DNA of 64,000 bases from Vreelandella aquamarina (GTDB lineage Bacteria > Pseudomonadota > Gammaproteobacteria > Pseudomonadales > Halomonadaceae). Below are positions 1 through 8,117 of the stretch, piece after piece (position 1 is the first letter of the stretch; every line of letters begins with the position of its first letter). The position numbers and the translations under genes are program-made. The stretch covers positions 1 to 64,000 of the forward strand of contig NZ_JABYQT010000003.1 in assembly GCF_020075495.1 (NCBI RefSeq). The letters are read 5' to 3'. The notes beneath the pieces are model-generated. The model was given only the letters and a program-made list of their open reading frames with translations, searched no databases and was not told the DNA's origin.

Positions 1-2
1 TA

Positions 3-120
3 CGCCTGACGACCATAGCGAGCGTGAACCACCTGATCCCTTGCCGAACTCAGTAGTGAAACCGCTTAGCGCCGATGGTAGTGTGGGGTCTCCCCATGCG
101 AGAGTAGGTCATCGTCAGGC
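3..120 (+). rRNA. rrf: 5S ribosomal RNA
   Basis: The stretch matches the gammaproteobacterial 5S rRNA pattern. The 5' strand gcctgacgac near 4 pairs with gtcaggc at 114-120, and the conserved core ccgaactcagtagtgaaac and the tail block gtgtggggtctccccatg are present. It is the 3'-terminal gene of an rRNA operon whose 16S and 23S genes would lie upstream of the window. Length is about 118 nt, as expected. The ends are set by the terminal helix and could be off by one or two bases. Confidence 0.95.
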
Positions 121-130
121 ACTTATTGTG

Positions 131-167
131 AAAAATCCCCCGGGGCTTCGCCTCGGGGGATTTTTTT
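131..167 (+). terminator. Rho-independent terminator of the rRNA operon
   Basis: A strong GC hairpin (atcccccggggc, loop ttcg, cctcgggggat) is followed by seven T residues directly downstream of the 5S gene. It also has A residues on the other side, but the rRNA operon is the obvious user. Confidence 0.92.
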
Positions 168-230
168 ATGCGCGAAAGAAAGACTATGATACCGAGGGAC
201 CAAGAGCGTTATCTTGCAAGGAGAAGAGCA

Positions 231-422
231 ATGGGAGCACAACTGCTGAAACTATTATCGATGGTCGGCTTTATAGCGTTGCTGGCTGGCGGTTTGGCGG
301 CCTGCGATAACGATAAAGGCCCTGCGCAGAGCGCAGGTGAACGCATCGATGAAGGCATTGAAAGCGCAGGTGAAAGCATTGAAGAGGCTGGAGAAAGCAT
401 GCAGAATGCCGCCGAAGGTTAA
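231..422 (+). CDS. Small lipoprotein with repeated AGESIEE-like segments
   Basis: This 63-residue protein has a lipoprotein signal: a short charged start, a hydrophobic stretch, and the lipobox LAAC, giving a mature protein that begins at the cysteine. The mature part is acidic and built from repeats of the type AGExIEE (GERIDEGIESAGESIEEAGE), which should form an amphipathic helix or coiled coil. The ATG at 231 is chosen because a good ribosome site (aaggag at 218-223) precedes it; a start at 168 would lie in the rRNA terminator. It probably sits in the inner or outer membrane facing the periplasm. It resembles small entericidin-like or coiled-coil lipoproteins only in general form, so no function is assigned. 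Confidence 0.7.
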   Translation: MGAQLLKLLSMVGFIALLAGGLAACDNDKGPAQSAGERIDEGIESAGESIEEAGESMQNAAEG

Positions 423-448
423 CTGGCCCAGGATTGGTAGAGTGCTGG

Positions 449-482
449 AAAAACAGCCGCTGATTGCTTAGCGGCTGTTTTG
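449..482. terminator. Bidirectional hairpin terminator
   Basis: The hairpin aaaacagccgc ... gcggctgtttt has A residues on one side and T residues on the other. It lies between the lipoprotein gene (plus) and the convergent Tim44-domain gene (minus), so it can serve both. Confidence 0.85.
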
Positions 483-518
483 CGTTCAGGGGCTAAAGGT
501 GCCTACCGAATACCACCT

Positions 519-1337
519 TCAAGCGCCTGGGTTCTGCTCGATGCCCTGGAGATACCAGGGAGCGTCATCGCGCAGGGCGCGAGTCAGGTGCCAGGTCTCG
601 TTGAACTCGGTCTGCTCGTCGTTCTCTTCCAGAATACCGTGGAAAATGACGGTTGCTTCGGCACGGCCATCAAGCTCTGTCACATCGCCCAGTTCGGCAA
701 ACAGGCGTACGACATCCGTTCGGTTGTTGGCTGGCTGCAGGGCGCGCTCTTCACGCAGCAGGTTGTAAAGCTCGGGGGTCACGTACTCCTGAATCAAGCT
801 GAAGTCGTTATTGTCCCAGGCACGCTGAAGCGTCATGAAGTGTTCCTTGGCACCGCTCAAAAAACGCTCCTTGTCGAACCAGGCCGGCGTGCTGGCAAGC
901 GGGTTGGCAACCCTGCCTCCTGCCATGGAGGCAGGTGACTGGACTTGCGTGCGCGCCTGATGATGGCCCTGGCTCGCTGTTGCCGGGCGCTGGGCACGCA
1001 TGGCGCGAAACGCCAGGAATGCCAGGGCAGCGACGCCGATGATCATGATGATGTCCATCATGCGCAGACCGTCGAAGGCACCACCAAAGAACAACGCGGC
1101 CAACAGGCCCCCGGCCAGCAGGCCACCCATCATGCCGCCCATACCGCCACGGCGCGCGCCTGCCGCTGCTTGCGTTTGCGGTGTGCTCTGAGTCTGCTGC
1201 GCCGCCGGGCGGTCAGCCGAGCGCGAGACGCTGCCCATGTTGTTGCCGCCGCCCATGCGTCGCGCATCTGCAGATTCAATGGCCAGGCCAAAGCCCAGCG
1301 TGCTGACCAGCAGCATGATAAAGAGTTGTCGTAGCAT
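519..1337 (-). CDS. Tim44-like domain membrane protein
   Basis: This is a 272-residue protein. An N-terminal hydrophobic segment (LRQLFIMLLVSTLGFGLAI) looks like a signal or anchor. It is followed by a glycine- and glutamine-rich linker, a second Gly/Met-rich hydrophobic region, a short membrane span (MIIGVAALAFLAFRAM), and a C-terminal alpha/beta domain of about 130 residues typical of the bacterial Tim44/MBA1 family (FLSGAKEHFMTLQRAWDNND, then EYVTPELYNLL, then WHLTR near the end). The ATG at 1337 follows an aaggga site; an in-frame ATG 27 bases earlier is less likely. The family is common in proteobacteria near the inner membrane, but its bacterial role is not established. Confidence 0.85.
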   Translation of the reverse strand: MLRQLFIMLLVSTLGFGLAIESADARRMGGGNNMGSVSRSADRPAAQQTQSTPQTQAAAGARRGGMGGMMGGLLAGGLLAALFFGGAFDGLRMMDIIMIIGVAALAFLAFRAMRAQRPATASQGHHQARTQVQSPASMAGGRVANPLASTPAWFDKERFLSGAKEHFMTLQRAWDNNDFSLIQEYVTPELYNLLREERALQPANNRTDVVRLFAELGDVTELDGRAEATVIFHGILEENDEQTEFNETWHLTRALRDDAPWYLQGIEQNPGA

Positions 1338-1468
1338 GGCGTGCTCCCTTCTCGGTGATGTCATTTATTCGGGTAGTGTTGTGAAGTGAGTATCTTAGCC
1401 TTTACGCTTGGCAAGTGGGTGGGAAACTAGTGATGACACCTGACTAAAATAACAACCATGAGGAAAGT

Positions 1469-2044
1469 ATGCGCTTATACCGAGAAAAGAGCCTGCTATT
1501 GATCGTCGATTTGCAGTTGGGACTCTTGCCCGTGATCGACGGCAAGCGACAGGCGGTCACCGAGGCCAACTGGCTTGCCCAGGTGGCCGAACGCCTGGAT
1601 GTGCCGGTGTGGATCACCGAGCAGTCATCGGAAAAGCTCGGAGAGACGGCGCCTACCCTGCTTGAGTCGCTGACGGAGTATCGGCGTTGGCAGAAGAAGC
1701 ACTTCAACGCCATGGAAAATACCGATTTCTCGCATGCACTGGGTGAGGCTGGCAAAGGGCAGATCGTGATCTGCGGCGCGGAAGCGCATATTTGCGTATT
1801 GCAAAGTGCGCTTGGCCTGCTGGAGGCTGGTTATCAGGTGTACTGGTTGAGCGAAGCCTCCGCCAGCCGCCGCCGTGAAGAGGCAGCACTTGCCCGAGAG
1901 CGAGCGTGCCACCACGGCGCGGTATCCGTCTCGGCGGACATGGTGGCCTACGAATGGCTTCGCCAGTGTGATACAGACCTGTTCAGGGAGGCGCACCAAC
2001 GCTTTTTGAAACCGCGTTCGGCGCGCACGCTGACGTTTTTTTGA
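1469..2044 (+). CDS. Isochorismatase-family cysteine hydrolase
   Basis: This 191-residue protein has the fold and catalytic triad of the isochorismatase/nicotinamidase superfamily: Asp14 in LIVDLQ, Lys77 in QKKHFNAM, and Cys109 in GAEAHICVLQ. The residue after Lys77 and the CGAEAHICV segment match the YcaC/hydrolase branch better than true nicotinamidases. The substrate cannot be read from the sequence. It starts at an ATG preceded by aggaaag. It stands alone, between a minus-strand Tim44 gene and the convergent yaaA. Confidence 0.88.
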   Translation: MRLYREKSLLLIVDLQLGLLPVIDGKRQAVTEANWLAQVAERLDVPVWITEQSSEKLGETAPTLLESLTEYRRWQKKHFNAMENTDFSHALGEAGKGQIVICGAEAHICVLQSALGLLEAGYQVYWLSEASASRRREEAALARERACHHGAVSVSADMVAYEWLRQCDTDLFREAHQRFLKPRSARTLTFF

Positions 2045-2072
2045 CAGCGTCGAGCCGAAGCTCAGCCTGCCC

Positions 2073-2855
2073 TCAGGTGCGCTCTGCTTCGCGCCGAGTG
2101 AATACCAGCGTGCCGGATTCGGAAGCTTGGGCATCAAACCGGTAGCCTGCCACGTCAAACTCTTTCAGGGCTTCTGGCGTATTGATTCCCTCACGAATGA
2201 TCCAGGCGCTCATCAGCCCCCGGGCTTTCTTGGCGTAGAAGCTGATGATCTTGAAGGTGCCGCTCTTTTCATCCTTGAAGACGGGCGTAATAATGCGCGC
2301 ATCGAGTTTTTTGGCATCCACCGCCTTGAAGTATTCATTGGATGCCAGGTTGACCAGCTCCTTCGAGCCGCTGGCAGTAATGGCCTCATTGAGCGCTTGA
2401 GTAAGCGTTGGCTTCCAGTAAGCGTACAGATCCTTGCCCGCCTGGTTGGGCAGCCGTGTTCCCATTTCCAGGCGGTAAGCCTGAATCAGGTCCAGCGGAC
2501 GCAGCAGGCCATACAGGCCGGAAAGGATACGCAGGTGAGTCTGGGCAAAGCGGTTTTCCGTCTCGGTGAACGTCTCTGCTTCAAGCCCGCTATAAACGTC
2601 GCCCTGAAAGGCCTGGGCGGCGGGCTTTGCGTTATCCAGCGAAAAGGGCGGCTCCCACTCGGCAAAGCGTGCCGCGTTGAGGCCGGCGAGCTTGTCGCTG
2701 ATGCCCATCAGCTCGCTGAGCTGCGAAGGGGAGTAGTCGCGCAGAATATCGATCAGCACTTGGCTATGGGGCAGGAAGTCTGGTTGGGTAACCTGGCGGG
2801 TCGTGGAGGGCGTTTCAAAATCCAGCGTTTTGGCAGGTGAAATGACACTCAGCAT
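2073..2855 (-). CDS. yaaA: Peroxide stress protein YaaA (UPF0246)
   Basis: The 260-residue product matches E. coli YaaA (258 residues). It begins [13 protein letters not shown] and carries the family blocks [38 protein letters not shown] and [11 protein letters not shown]. In E. coli YaaA is under OxyR control and lowers intracellular free iron during hydrogen peroxide stress. The start is fixed by a strong aaggag site 5 bases ahead of the ATG at 2855. A TATACT -10 element lies at 2903-2908 upstream, behind a hairpin that closes the preceding aldo/keto reductase gene. Confidence 0.95.
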   Translation of the reverse strand: MLSVISPAKTLDFETPSTTRQVTQPDFLPHSQVLIDILRDYSPSQLSELMGISDKLAGLNAARFAEWEPPFSLDNAKPAAQAFQGDVYSGLEAETFTETENRFAQTHLRILSGLYGLLRPLDLIQAYRLEMGTRLPNQAGKDLYAYWKPTLTQALNEAITASGSKELVNLASNEYFKAVDAKKLDARIITPVFKDEKSGTFKIISFYAKKARGLMSAWIIREGINTPEALKEFDVAGYRFDAQASESGTLVFTRREAERT

Positions 2856-2902
2856 GGAAAGCTCCTTCGGCCGACGTAACATGATGAAAGTGAATGGCCG
2901 AC

Positions 2903-2908
2903 AGTATA
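2903..2908 (-). promoter_or_regulatory. -10 element upstream of yaaA
   Basis: Read on the minus strand this is ttggTATACT, a good -10 hexamer about 50 bases upstream of the yaaA start. No clear -35 hexamer can be recognised. Confidence 0.4.
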
Positions 2909-2912
2909 CCAA

Positions 2913-2932
2913 GCCTCGGCGCAGGCCGAGGC
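2913..2932 (-). terminator. Hairpin after the aldo/keto reductase gene
   Basis: An 8-bp perfect stem (gcctcggc / gccgaggc) with a 4-base loop lies about 30 bases past the stop of the minus-strand aldo/keto reductase. The following T-run is poor, so termination would be weak or partial. Confidence 0.45.
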
Positions 2933-2961
2933 TATCGCCTTGATAGTGCGTCTATGCGCCT

Positions 2962-3993
2962 TCAGGGGCAGGGGTTGGGCATGCGGCGGTGGATGTCGTC
3001 GATGGCATCCAGCACGTCCTCATCAAGCTTGAGGCTCTCGCTTTCCAGGTTGCTCTCCAATTGGTCCATGGTCGTGGCGCCAATGATATTGCTGGTCAGA
3101 AAGCTGCGTGAGTTGATGAACGCCAACGCCATTTGCGCCGGGTCCAGTCCATGTTCGCGGGCCAGATCCACATACGCCTGCGTGGCGGCCTCCGCTTCAG
3201 GTGACGTGTAGCGCTTGAAGCGTTCATAAAGTGTCAAGCGACCCTTTTCCGGCCAGGCGCCGTTCAAGTACTTGCCGGAAAGGACGCCAAACCCCAGCGG
3301 CGAGTAGGCCAACAGGCCGACGTCTTCGCGGTGGGCGATCTCGGCCAGTCCAACTTCGAACGAGCGGTTGAGCAGGTTATAAGGATTCTGGATGGACGCC
3401 ACGCGCGGCAGGCCCATTTTTTCTGCCAGATAGAGCGCGCGCATCACGCCCCAGGGCGTATCGTTGGACAGGCCGATCGAGCGTACCTTGCCGGCGTCTA
3501 CCAGCTCCTTCAGTGCAGACAGGGTTTCTTCCAGCGGAGTGGCGTCTTCATCATCCTGATGCACGTAACCCAGCTTGCCGAAGAAGTTGGTGTTGCGATC
3601 CGGCCAGTGAAGTTGGTAAAGGTCCACATAATCGGTCTGCAGGCGGGCGAGACTCTCGTCGATGGCCTGATGGATATGAGCGCGAGTCATGCGCGGGCCG
3701 CCGCGTATATGCGCCGGGCCAGGGCCTACGGCCTTGGTCGCGATCACGACATCGTCGCGCTCACCGCGCTGCTTCAGCCAGCTGCCGATATAGGTCTCGG
3801 TCAGCCCTTGCGTTTCGGCCTTGGGCGGTACGGGGTACATCTCGGCGGTATCGATGAAATTGATACCGAAGGCAACGGCACGATCGAGCTGCTCATGCGC
3901 CTCGGCCTCGCTGTTCTGCTCGCCAAAGGTCATGGTGCCAAGGCAGAGGCGGCTGACCTCGATCCCCGTTCGGCCAAGTGGGCGCGTTTGCAT
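2962..3993 (-). CDS. tas: Aldo/keto reductase, Tas type
   Basis: The 343-residue protein is the length of E. coli Tas (346). It has the aldo/keto reductase catalytic tetrad Asp48, Tyr53, Lys87 and His129 (in FIDTAEMYP, IATKAV and YQLHWPDR). The C-terminal cofactor region includes ASIQNPYNLLNR, LLAYSPLGFGVLSGKY and IIGATTMDQLESNL. The enzyme should use NADPH to reduce carbonyl substrates in the cytoplasm; its physiological substrate is unknown. A gaggag ribosome site precedes the ATG. Confidence 0.92.
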   Translation of the reverse strand: MQTRPLGRTGIEVSRLCLGTMTFGEQNSEAEAHEQLDRAVAFGINFIDTAEMYPVPPKAETQGLTETYIGSWLKQRGERDDVVIATKAVGPGPAHIRGGPRMTRAHIHQAIDESLARLQTDYVDLYQLHWPDRNTNFFGKLGYVHQDDEDATPLEETLSALKELVDAGKVRSIGLSNDTPWGVMRALYLAEKMGLPRVASIQNPYNLLNRSFEVGLAEIAHREDVGLLAYSPLGFGVLSGKYLNGAWPEKGRLTLYERFKRYTSPEAEAATQAYVDLAREHGLDPAQMALAFINSRSFLTSNIIGATTMDQLESNLESESLKLDEDVLDAIDDIHRRMPNPCP

Positions 3994-4234
3994 CTTGATC
4001 TCCTCGTTAAGGCAGTCGTGCCTGTTTATTGTGGTGGGTGATTGCGGCGTATGAGGGGCATGTTAGCGAGGCTGTTTGAAAGCAGCAAATCAATGGGGTT
4101 GAGTCGTCGCAAAGGCAGGCGTATGCTTGCCAGCCCATTGACCGGCCAGATGCCGGTTTTTCGTGTGGTCGGCACACAAAATACACGCGTGAATGCCGAT
4201 CAAAGGTCTCAACAAACGGGCAAGGTGGTTTGCC

Positions 4235-4726
4235 ATGCCACAGGCATCATCGTTGTTTACCCGGCTAGAATTTCGCCTGGCCGAACGGCTTTTTCAGAAC
4301 CGTTGGCTGCTGCCGCGTTCTCCGCGTACCCAGCGGCTCACCATGCGCTTGTTCAAGCGCTGTGCGGATGCGGGGCATCCGGATGCGCTATCGGTTTATG
4401 GGCACATGCTGTTTCATCGCAGCCTGTCACCTCAGGACAAGGCGCGTGGCGCACGCTATGTGGTCGAAGCCGCCCAGTCCGGGGATGTAAAGTCGCAGTA
4501 TCAGGTCGCTCAGATCTACGAACATGGCTGTGCTCAGTACCCACGCCGCGAAGATTATGCGGTAACGTGGTATGCAAGAGCGGCACAGTCAGGCCATCAA
4601 CCGGCCGCCGAACGGCTGGCCTGCGCCTACCGGTTAGGCGAGCTTGGGTTGACTGCCGATGCCGGCCAGGCGGCTTACTGGCAGCGCATGGCCGAGCGCA
4701 GGAAAACAAGCGCGGCTGTGGCGTAA
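4235..4726 (+). CDS. Sel1-like repeat protein
   Basis: The product is about 163 residues. It contains tandem helical repeats of the Sel1/TPR-like type: CADAGHPDALSVYGHMLF, AAQSGDVKSQYQVAQIYEHG and AAQSGHQPAAERLACAYRLGELG. These repeats usually act as protein-binding scaffolds. There is no signal peptide. The ATG at 4235 has a caaggtgg site at a fair distance; an upstream ATG at 4193 would add 14 residues. Function unknown. Confidence 0.78.
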   Translation: MPQASSLFTRLEFRLAERLFQNRWLLPRSPRTQRLTMRLFKRCADAGHPDALSVYGHMLFHRSLSPQDKARGARYVVEAAQSGDVKSQYQVAQIYEHGCAQYPRREDYAVTWYARAAQSGHQPAAERLACAYRLGELGLTADAGQAAYWQRMAERRKTSAAVA

Positions 4727-4765
4727 TGCACCGCTGAGTGACGAGATGAGATGCTTGAGGATTGA

Positions 4766-5281
4766 ATGAGGAAGTCTGTGTCCGAGACGCTACCCACTGT
4801 ATTAGATATCGAAGCGTCCGGATTCGGGCGCGGCAGTTATCCCATTGAAGTCGGCATCGCGCGTGCCGACGGAAGCTGCTGCGCGTTTCTTGTTCAGCCT
4901 CAGCGGGAGTGGACGCATTGGGACCCGAAAGCCGAACTGCTGCATGGCATATCCCGCGAGCGACTGTTTCAGGAAGGCTATCCGGTACGCCAGGTAGCGC
5001 AGTGGCTCAACGACGAGCTGAGCAGCCTGGGCAAGGCCTACAGCGACAGTTGGGGATATGACAATACCTGGCTGTCGCTTCTGTTTTACCATGCCGGCAT
5101 GCTGCCGCGCTTTCGCCTGGAAGCCTTGCGCATTCTGCTCAGCGAGGAGCAGCAGGCACTCTGGAGCGACACCAAGGAGAGCATGATCGATGAGTGCTCG
5201 ATCAGCCGCCATCGCGCCGGAGAAGACGCTCGCCTGCTGCAGCTGACCTACCAGCGCACCCGCCAGTTGATCACGCGTTAG
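4766..5281 (+). CDS. DnaQ-like 3'-5' exonuclease domain protein
   Basis: This 171-residue protein has the three exonuclease motifs of the DEDDh family: LDIEASG near residue 14 (metal-binding D and E), YSDSWGYDNTWL near the middle (motif II Asp), and HRAGEDARLL near residue 150 (motif III His and Asp). It consists of little more than the nuclease fold, so it is not a polymerase III epsilon subunit with its C-terminal tail. Its substrate (RNA, DNA or cofactor-capped RNA) cannot be told. It follows the Sel1 gene by about 40 bases in the same direction and has gagg six bases before its ATG. Confidence 0.8.
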   Translation: MRKSVSETLPTVLDIEASGFGRGSYPIEVGIARADGSCCAFLVQPQREWTHWDPKAELLHGISRERLFQEGYPVRQVAQWLNDELSSLGKAYSDSWGYDNTWLSLLFYHAGMLPRFRLEALRILLSEEQQALWSDTKESMIDECSISRHRAGEDARLLQLTYQRTRQLITR

Positions 5282-5299
5282 CCACGCCGAGCCCCGCCG

Positions 5300-5857
5300 C
5301 TACGCGACTTCTCCCTGTAGCTGTATTTCCAGCGCCTCCAGCAGCGCCTCGGGCGTTTGTGCATCCTGCAGCATGTCACGCGTTGGCTGGGCCAGAAAGC
5401 CTTGCGCAACGGTATTGTCCAGAAAGGTCATCAGCGGGCCGTAGAAATCCTCGACATTCAAAAGCCCCATGGGCTTTTCATGCAGGCCCAGGTAGCCCCA
5501 GGTCCAGATCTCGAACAGTTCCTCGAAGGTGCCGATACCGCCCGGCATGGCAATGAACGCATCGGCGTTGGCTGCCATGGTCGCTTTGCGCTCGTGCATG
5601 TTGGCAACGCGAATAAGCTCGGTCAGGCCAAGGTGAGCCTGTTCTCGCTCCACCAGGTGATCCGGCATGACGCCGATCACTCGGCCTTCGGCAGCAAGGG
5701 CGGCGTTGGCAAGTTCGCCCATCAGCCCAATTCGCGCGCCCCCATACACCAGAGTATGCCCACGCACGGCCAGCGCCGTACCCAGCGCACGGGCCGCCTG
5801 ACCAAAGGCCGGGCTGTTGCCTTCGCGTGAGCCAAGATAAACGCAGATTCGAGACAT
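5300..5857 (-). CDS. LOG-family (TIGR00730) Rossmann-fold phosphoribohydrolase
   Basis: The 185-residue product shows the family signature PGGIGTFEE at residues 105-113, the nucleotide-binding loop VYGGARIGLMG near 38-48, and the ARG-like segment NMHERKATM. Members cleave the N-glycosidic bond of nucleoside 5'-monophosphates, including cytokinin nucleotides; in bacteria the role is often nucleotide turnover. The ATG at 5857 (MSRICVYLGSREG) is chosen over longer starts because the conserved fold begins at once. It is the last gene of a minus-strand run starting near 8045. Confidence 0.9.
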   Translation of the reverse strand: MSRICVYLGSREGNSPAFGQAARALGTALAVRGHTLVYGGARIGLMGELANAALAAEGRVIGVMPDHLVEREQAHLGLTELIRVANMHERKATMAANADAFIAMPGGIGTFEELFEIWTWGYLGLHEKPMGLLNVEDFYGPLMTFLDNTVAQGFLAQPTRDMLQDAQTPEALLEALEIQLQGEVA

Positions 5858-5891
5858 CGATTGGTTCCTTGATATCAGTGAGTCGAATGGG

Positions 5892-6413
5892 TCATGGCAG
5901 GCAGCGGTCGACCTGATGATGCTCGTCCATCCACTGGCCAATCACGTTGTTACCACAGAGATGGTGGGCGTACTGGGTATGCAGGCAGCGCACCTGCTGC
6001 CAGTTGCTGATACCGCCGATGCCGCGCTCGGTCAGCACATCGCTGTATCCCAGCCGGTCGACTTCGGCGCGCTGAGCATCGCTCATGTAGTCCCAGCGGG
6101 CCTTCACGTAATCGCGATGGCTCTGCTGATAGGCTTCCAGGAAATCAGGCTCTTTCTGAAGGCGCTGCTCCAGCGACTTGATGACGCCCACCGCCTCGAT
6201 GCGCGAGATCTCCACTTTCAGCACATCGGAGCACAGCCAGTAAAGCGTGGGGAAGGGCTTGCCATCCACGATTGGCGCCATGCGCAGCACCAGCGGCGTA
6301 CCCTGGCCATCAGTGGCGGCAACGGCTTCGATGCCACGCGGCGCGCGGCCTAGCTGCTGAGCAATAATCGCCAGCTGGCGCTCATCGGGCGCCTGGTCGG
6401 TACGAATCACCAT
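5892..6413 (-). CDS. DUF501 domain protein
   Basis: The 173-residue protein fits the DUF501 family: an early QLGRAPRG block, PTLYWLC followed by VGVIKSLEQR, and a C-terminal cysteine/histidine-rich tail (RCLHTQYAHHLCGNNVIG). The conserved Cys and His suggest metal binding, but no activity is known for the family. It is 12 bases downstream of the small unknown gene at 6426-6728, so the two are probably cotranscribed. Confidence 0.85.
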   Translation of the reverse strand: MVIRTDQAPDERQLAIIAQQLGRAPRGIEAVAATDGQGTPLVLRMAPIVDGKPFPTLYWLCSDVLKVEISRIEAVGVIKSLEQRLQKEPDFLEAYQQSHRDYVKARWDYMSDAQRAEVDRLGYSDVLTERGIGGISNWQQVRCLHTQYAHHLCGNNVIGQWMDEHHQVDRCLP

Positions 6414-6425
6414 TGGGTTGGTCTC

Positions 6426-6728
6426 TCACGAACGGTCATCTTGAACAAATTTATTGGAGCGGCCAACAGCACGGAAAAAACAGCGGTTGAGCTGCTCTGG
6501 GGAAGCCACATAGCACCACGTTCGCTCGCAGTACTCGGCGGCTCGCGCTATCAGCGCGTCATAAAGGCGGTTGAACGGGGCATCATAATCGTAAGGGTCC
6601 GCCCCGAACAAGCGGATATGCGGGTAGTCGGCAAAGCGTTCCATGAAGTAGCGCTCAAGGTCGGCCTCGACGGCTCGGTGCTGGGTGGTATTGTCAGGGT
6701 CCAGCCAGAGATTGTAGCGAATGGCCAT
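6426..6728 (-). CDS. Conserved-looking unknown protein, 100 residues
   Basis: I do not recognise this protein. It is soluble, acidic in its first half and rich in aromatic residues (YFMERFADYPHIRLFGADPYDYDAPF), with three cysteines near the C-terminus and no signal peptide. Tight spacing with the DUF501 gene (12 bases) and the thioesterase gene (35 bases) supports it as a real member of a minus-strand operon. The start ATG at 6728 has an aggagc site just upstream. Confidence 0.65.
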   Translation of the reverse strand: MAIRYNLWLDPDNTTQHRAVEADLERYFMERFADYPHIRLFGADPYDYDAPFNRLYDALIARAAEYCERTWCYVASPEQLNRCFFRAVGRSNKFVQDDRS

Positions 6729-6763
6729 GGGATGCTCCTGGTAACCCCTTGCGGGGCGATGTG

Positions 6764-7165
6764 TCAGGCGGGCGCATCCTGCAGGTGGGTCGACAGCGCA
6801 TCGCGCAGCTCGCCTTCGATCGGTACGGCACGCTTTGCCTGGTGGTCATACTGCAGCATGACAGTGTGTCCGACATTGGTCAGCTTGCCGTGCTGGCGCG
6901 CTTCCTGGGTAACCGTGAACGAGCTGTTGCCCAGGCGCGTCAGGTAGGTACGCAGTTCGATATCGTGCCCGTAAAACAGTTCAGCCCGATAATCGATTTC
7001 CATGCGCGCCATCATCAAGCGCCACTTTTTAGGATCCAGGTCCGGCGTAAACAACTTGAATAGATCGTTGCGGGCAAGCTCGAACCAGGCCGGCAGGCGC
7101 GTGTTGTTGATATGCCCCAGCGCATCGGTATCGTAGAAAGCGGGCTCAATGATACGGGTGAACAT
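6764..7165 (-). CDS. Acyl-CoA thioesterase, hotdog fold (4HBT family)
   Basis: This 133-residue single-domain protein has the 4-hydroxybenzoyl-CoA thioesterase signature YDTDALGHINN near residues 11-21, with the catalytic Asp in the DTD segment, followed by the long hotdog helix (PAWFELARNDLF) and beta strands. It resembles FadM/YbgC-type thioesterases, which hydrolyse acyl-CoA in the cytoplasm. It is part of the minus-strand run 8045-5300. The substrate chain length cannot be inferred. Confidence 0.87.
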   Translation of the reverse strand: MFTRIIEPAFYDTDALGHINNTRLPAWFELARNDLFKLFTPDLDPKKWRLMMARMEIDYRAELFYGHDIELRTYLTRLGNSSFTVTQEARQHGKLTNVGHTVMLQYDHQAKRAVPIEGELRDALSTHLQDAPA

Positions 7166-7220
7166 GGTCGGTGCCTTGTGGTTGGTCGAGTATTCAGGAT
7201 TACCCCAAGCAAGCGCTCGG

Positions 7221-8045
7221 TCAAGTGGTTTGGCCGTGGGCCACTCGCCGTTGAGCGAACCAGCGCTGCGCCTGCATCCAGCCGATAAGCCAAAGCGTGG
7301 CTACGCCAAATCCCACCAACGTGCCAAGCGCAAGCCCCCAGCTTGCATAGGTATACGAAACGCACAGCGCATAGCACAGCAGTGAGCCAAGGCCCATCGG
7401 GTAATGCTTGATGACCGTGGCCGTCGGTGCCGGCCCCTGACTCAAGTGCAGAATCAGCAGAAAAGGCAGCATGGTGATCGGAAAGGCCGCCAGGGTGCCC
7501 GCCCAGGCAGAGGGAACCCAGTGAGCAAGCGTAGTGATCGCGAACACGATCATTGTCGCCAGCAGGGCGCGTATGAGCAGTGCGCCCCAGGAAAACGGTG
7601 CGCGCGTGGTGGCCAGGCTTTCGGGAATACGGCGGAAAAGCCACGTGAACAGCACGATGGCGCAAAGTGTTACCAGCGTGCCCGTCAGTCGAGTGAAGTC
7701 GAACTGAGCCAGCACCAGGCTGACGCCAAACCAGGCCACAAGGCCGCCGGCGGTGCCGGCTAGAAGCCCCGGCAACCCGGGCCTGCGACCACATAGCCAG
7801 TAGCCTGCCCCCAGCGCCATGGTGGCGGTAAAACCGGCGAGCGTATGCACGGCGCTCTGGGCGGCGAACAGTGGCGAAATCTCAAGGCCGATAAAGAAAA
7901 GCGCCAGCGCCGTGCCCAGCGGATAGCCCGCCAGCAGCCCCGCCACCCGCGGGCTGACTCGCACCGCAATCACCCCAAGGCCCAGCACCATGGCGACAGA
8001 TACCGCCCCTTTGGCAAGCTGCCAGCTAATCGGAACTTCCAGCAT
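7221..8045 (-). CDS. Multi-pass membrane protein, duplicated GlpM-like fold
   Basis: This 274-residue integral membrane protein has about eight or nine predicted spans. It looks like two related halves. VAGLLAGYPLGTALALFFIG in the first half corresponds to WAGTLAAFPITMLPFLLILH in the second, each followed by a polar loop and a hydrophobic segment with a similar spacing. The pattern recalls E. coli GlpM (109 residues), which has AGLIPLFPTFALIAHYI at the same place. The relation to GlpM is from memory and not tested. GlpM-like proteins affect alginate production in Pseudomonas; no transport activity is shown. It is the first gene of the minus-strand run, with an aaggata ribosome site. Confidence 0.72.
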   Translation of the reverse strand: MLEVPISWQLAKGAVSVAMVLGLGVIAVRVSPRVAGLLAGYPLGTALALFFIGLEISPLFAAQSAVHTLAGFTATMALGAGYWLCGRRPGLPGLLAGTAGGLVAWFGVSLVLAQFDFTRLTGTLVTLCAIVLFTWLFRRIPESLATTRAPFSWGALLIRALLATMIVFAITTLAHWVPSAWAGTLAAFPITMLPFLLILHLSQGPAPTATVIKHYPMGLGSLLCYALCVSYTYASWGLALGTLVGFGVATLWLIGWMQAQRWFAQRRVAHGQTT

Positions 8046-8117
8046 GAATGACTATCCTTATAATTGATCTAACGCTGTCGTCGTTGTCTTGCCACTCTAT
8101 TCAGGAGAGCAGAGCTT

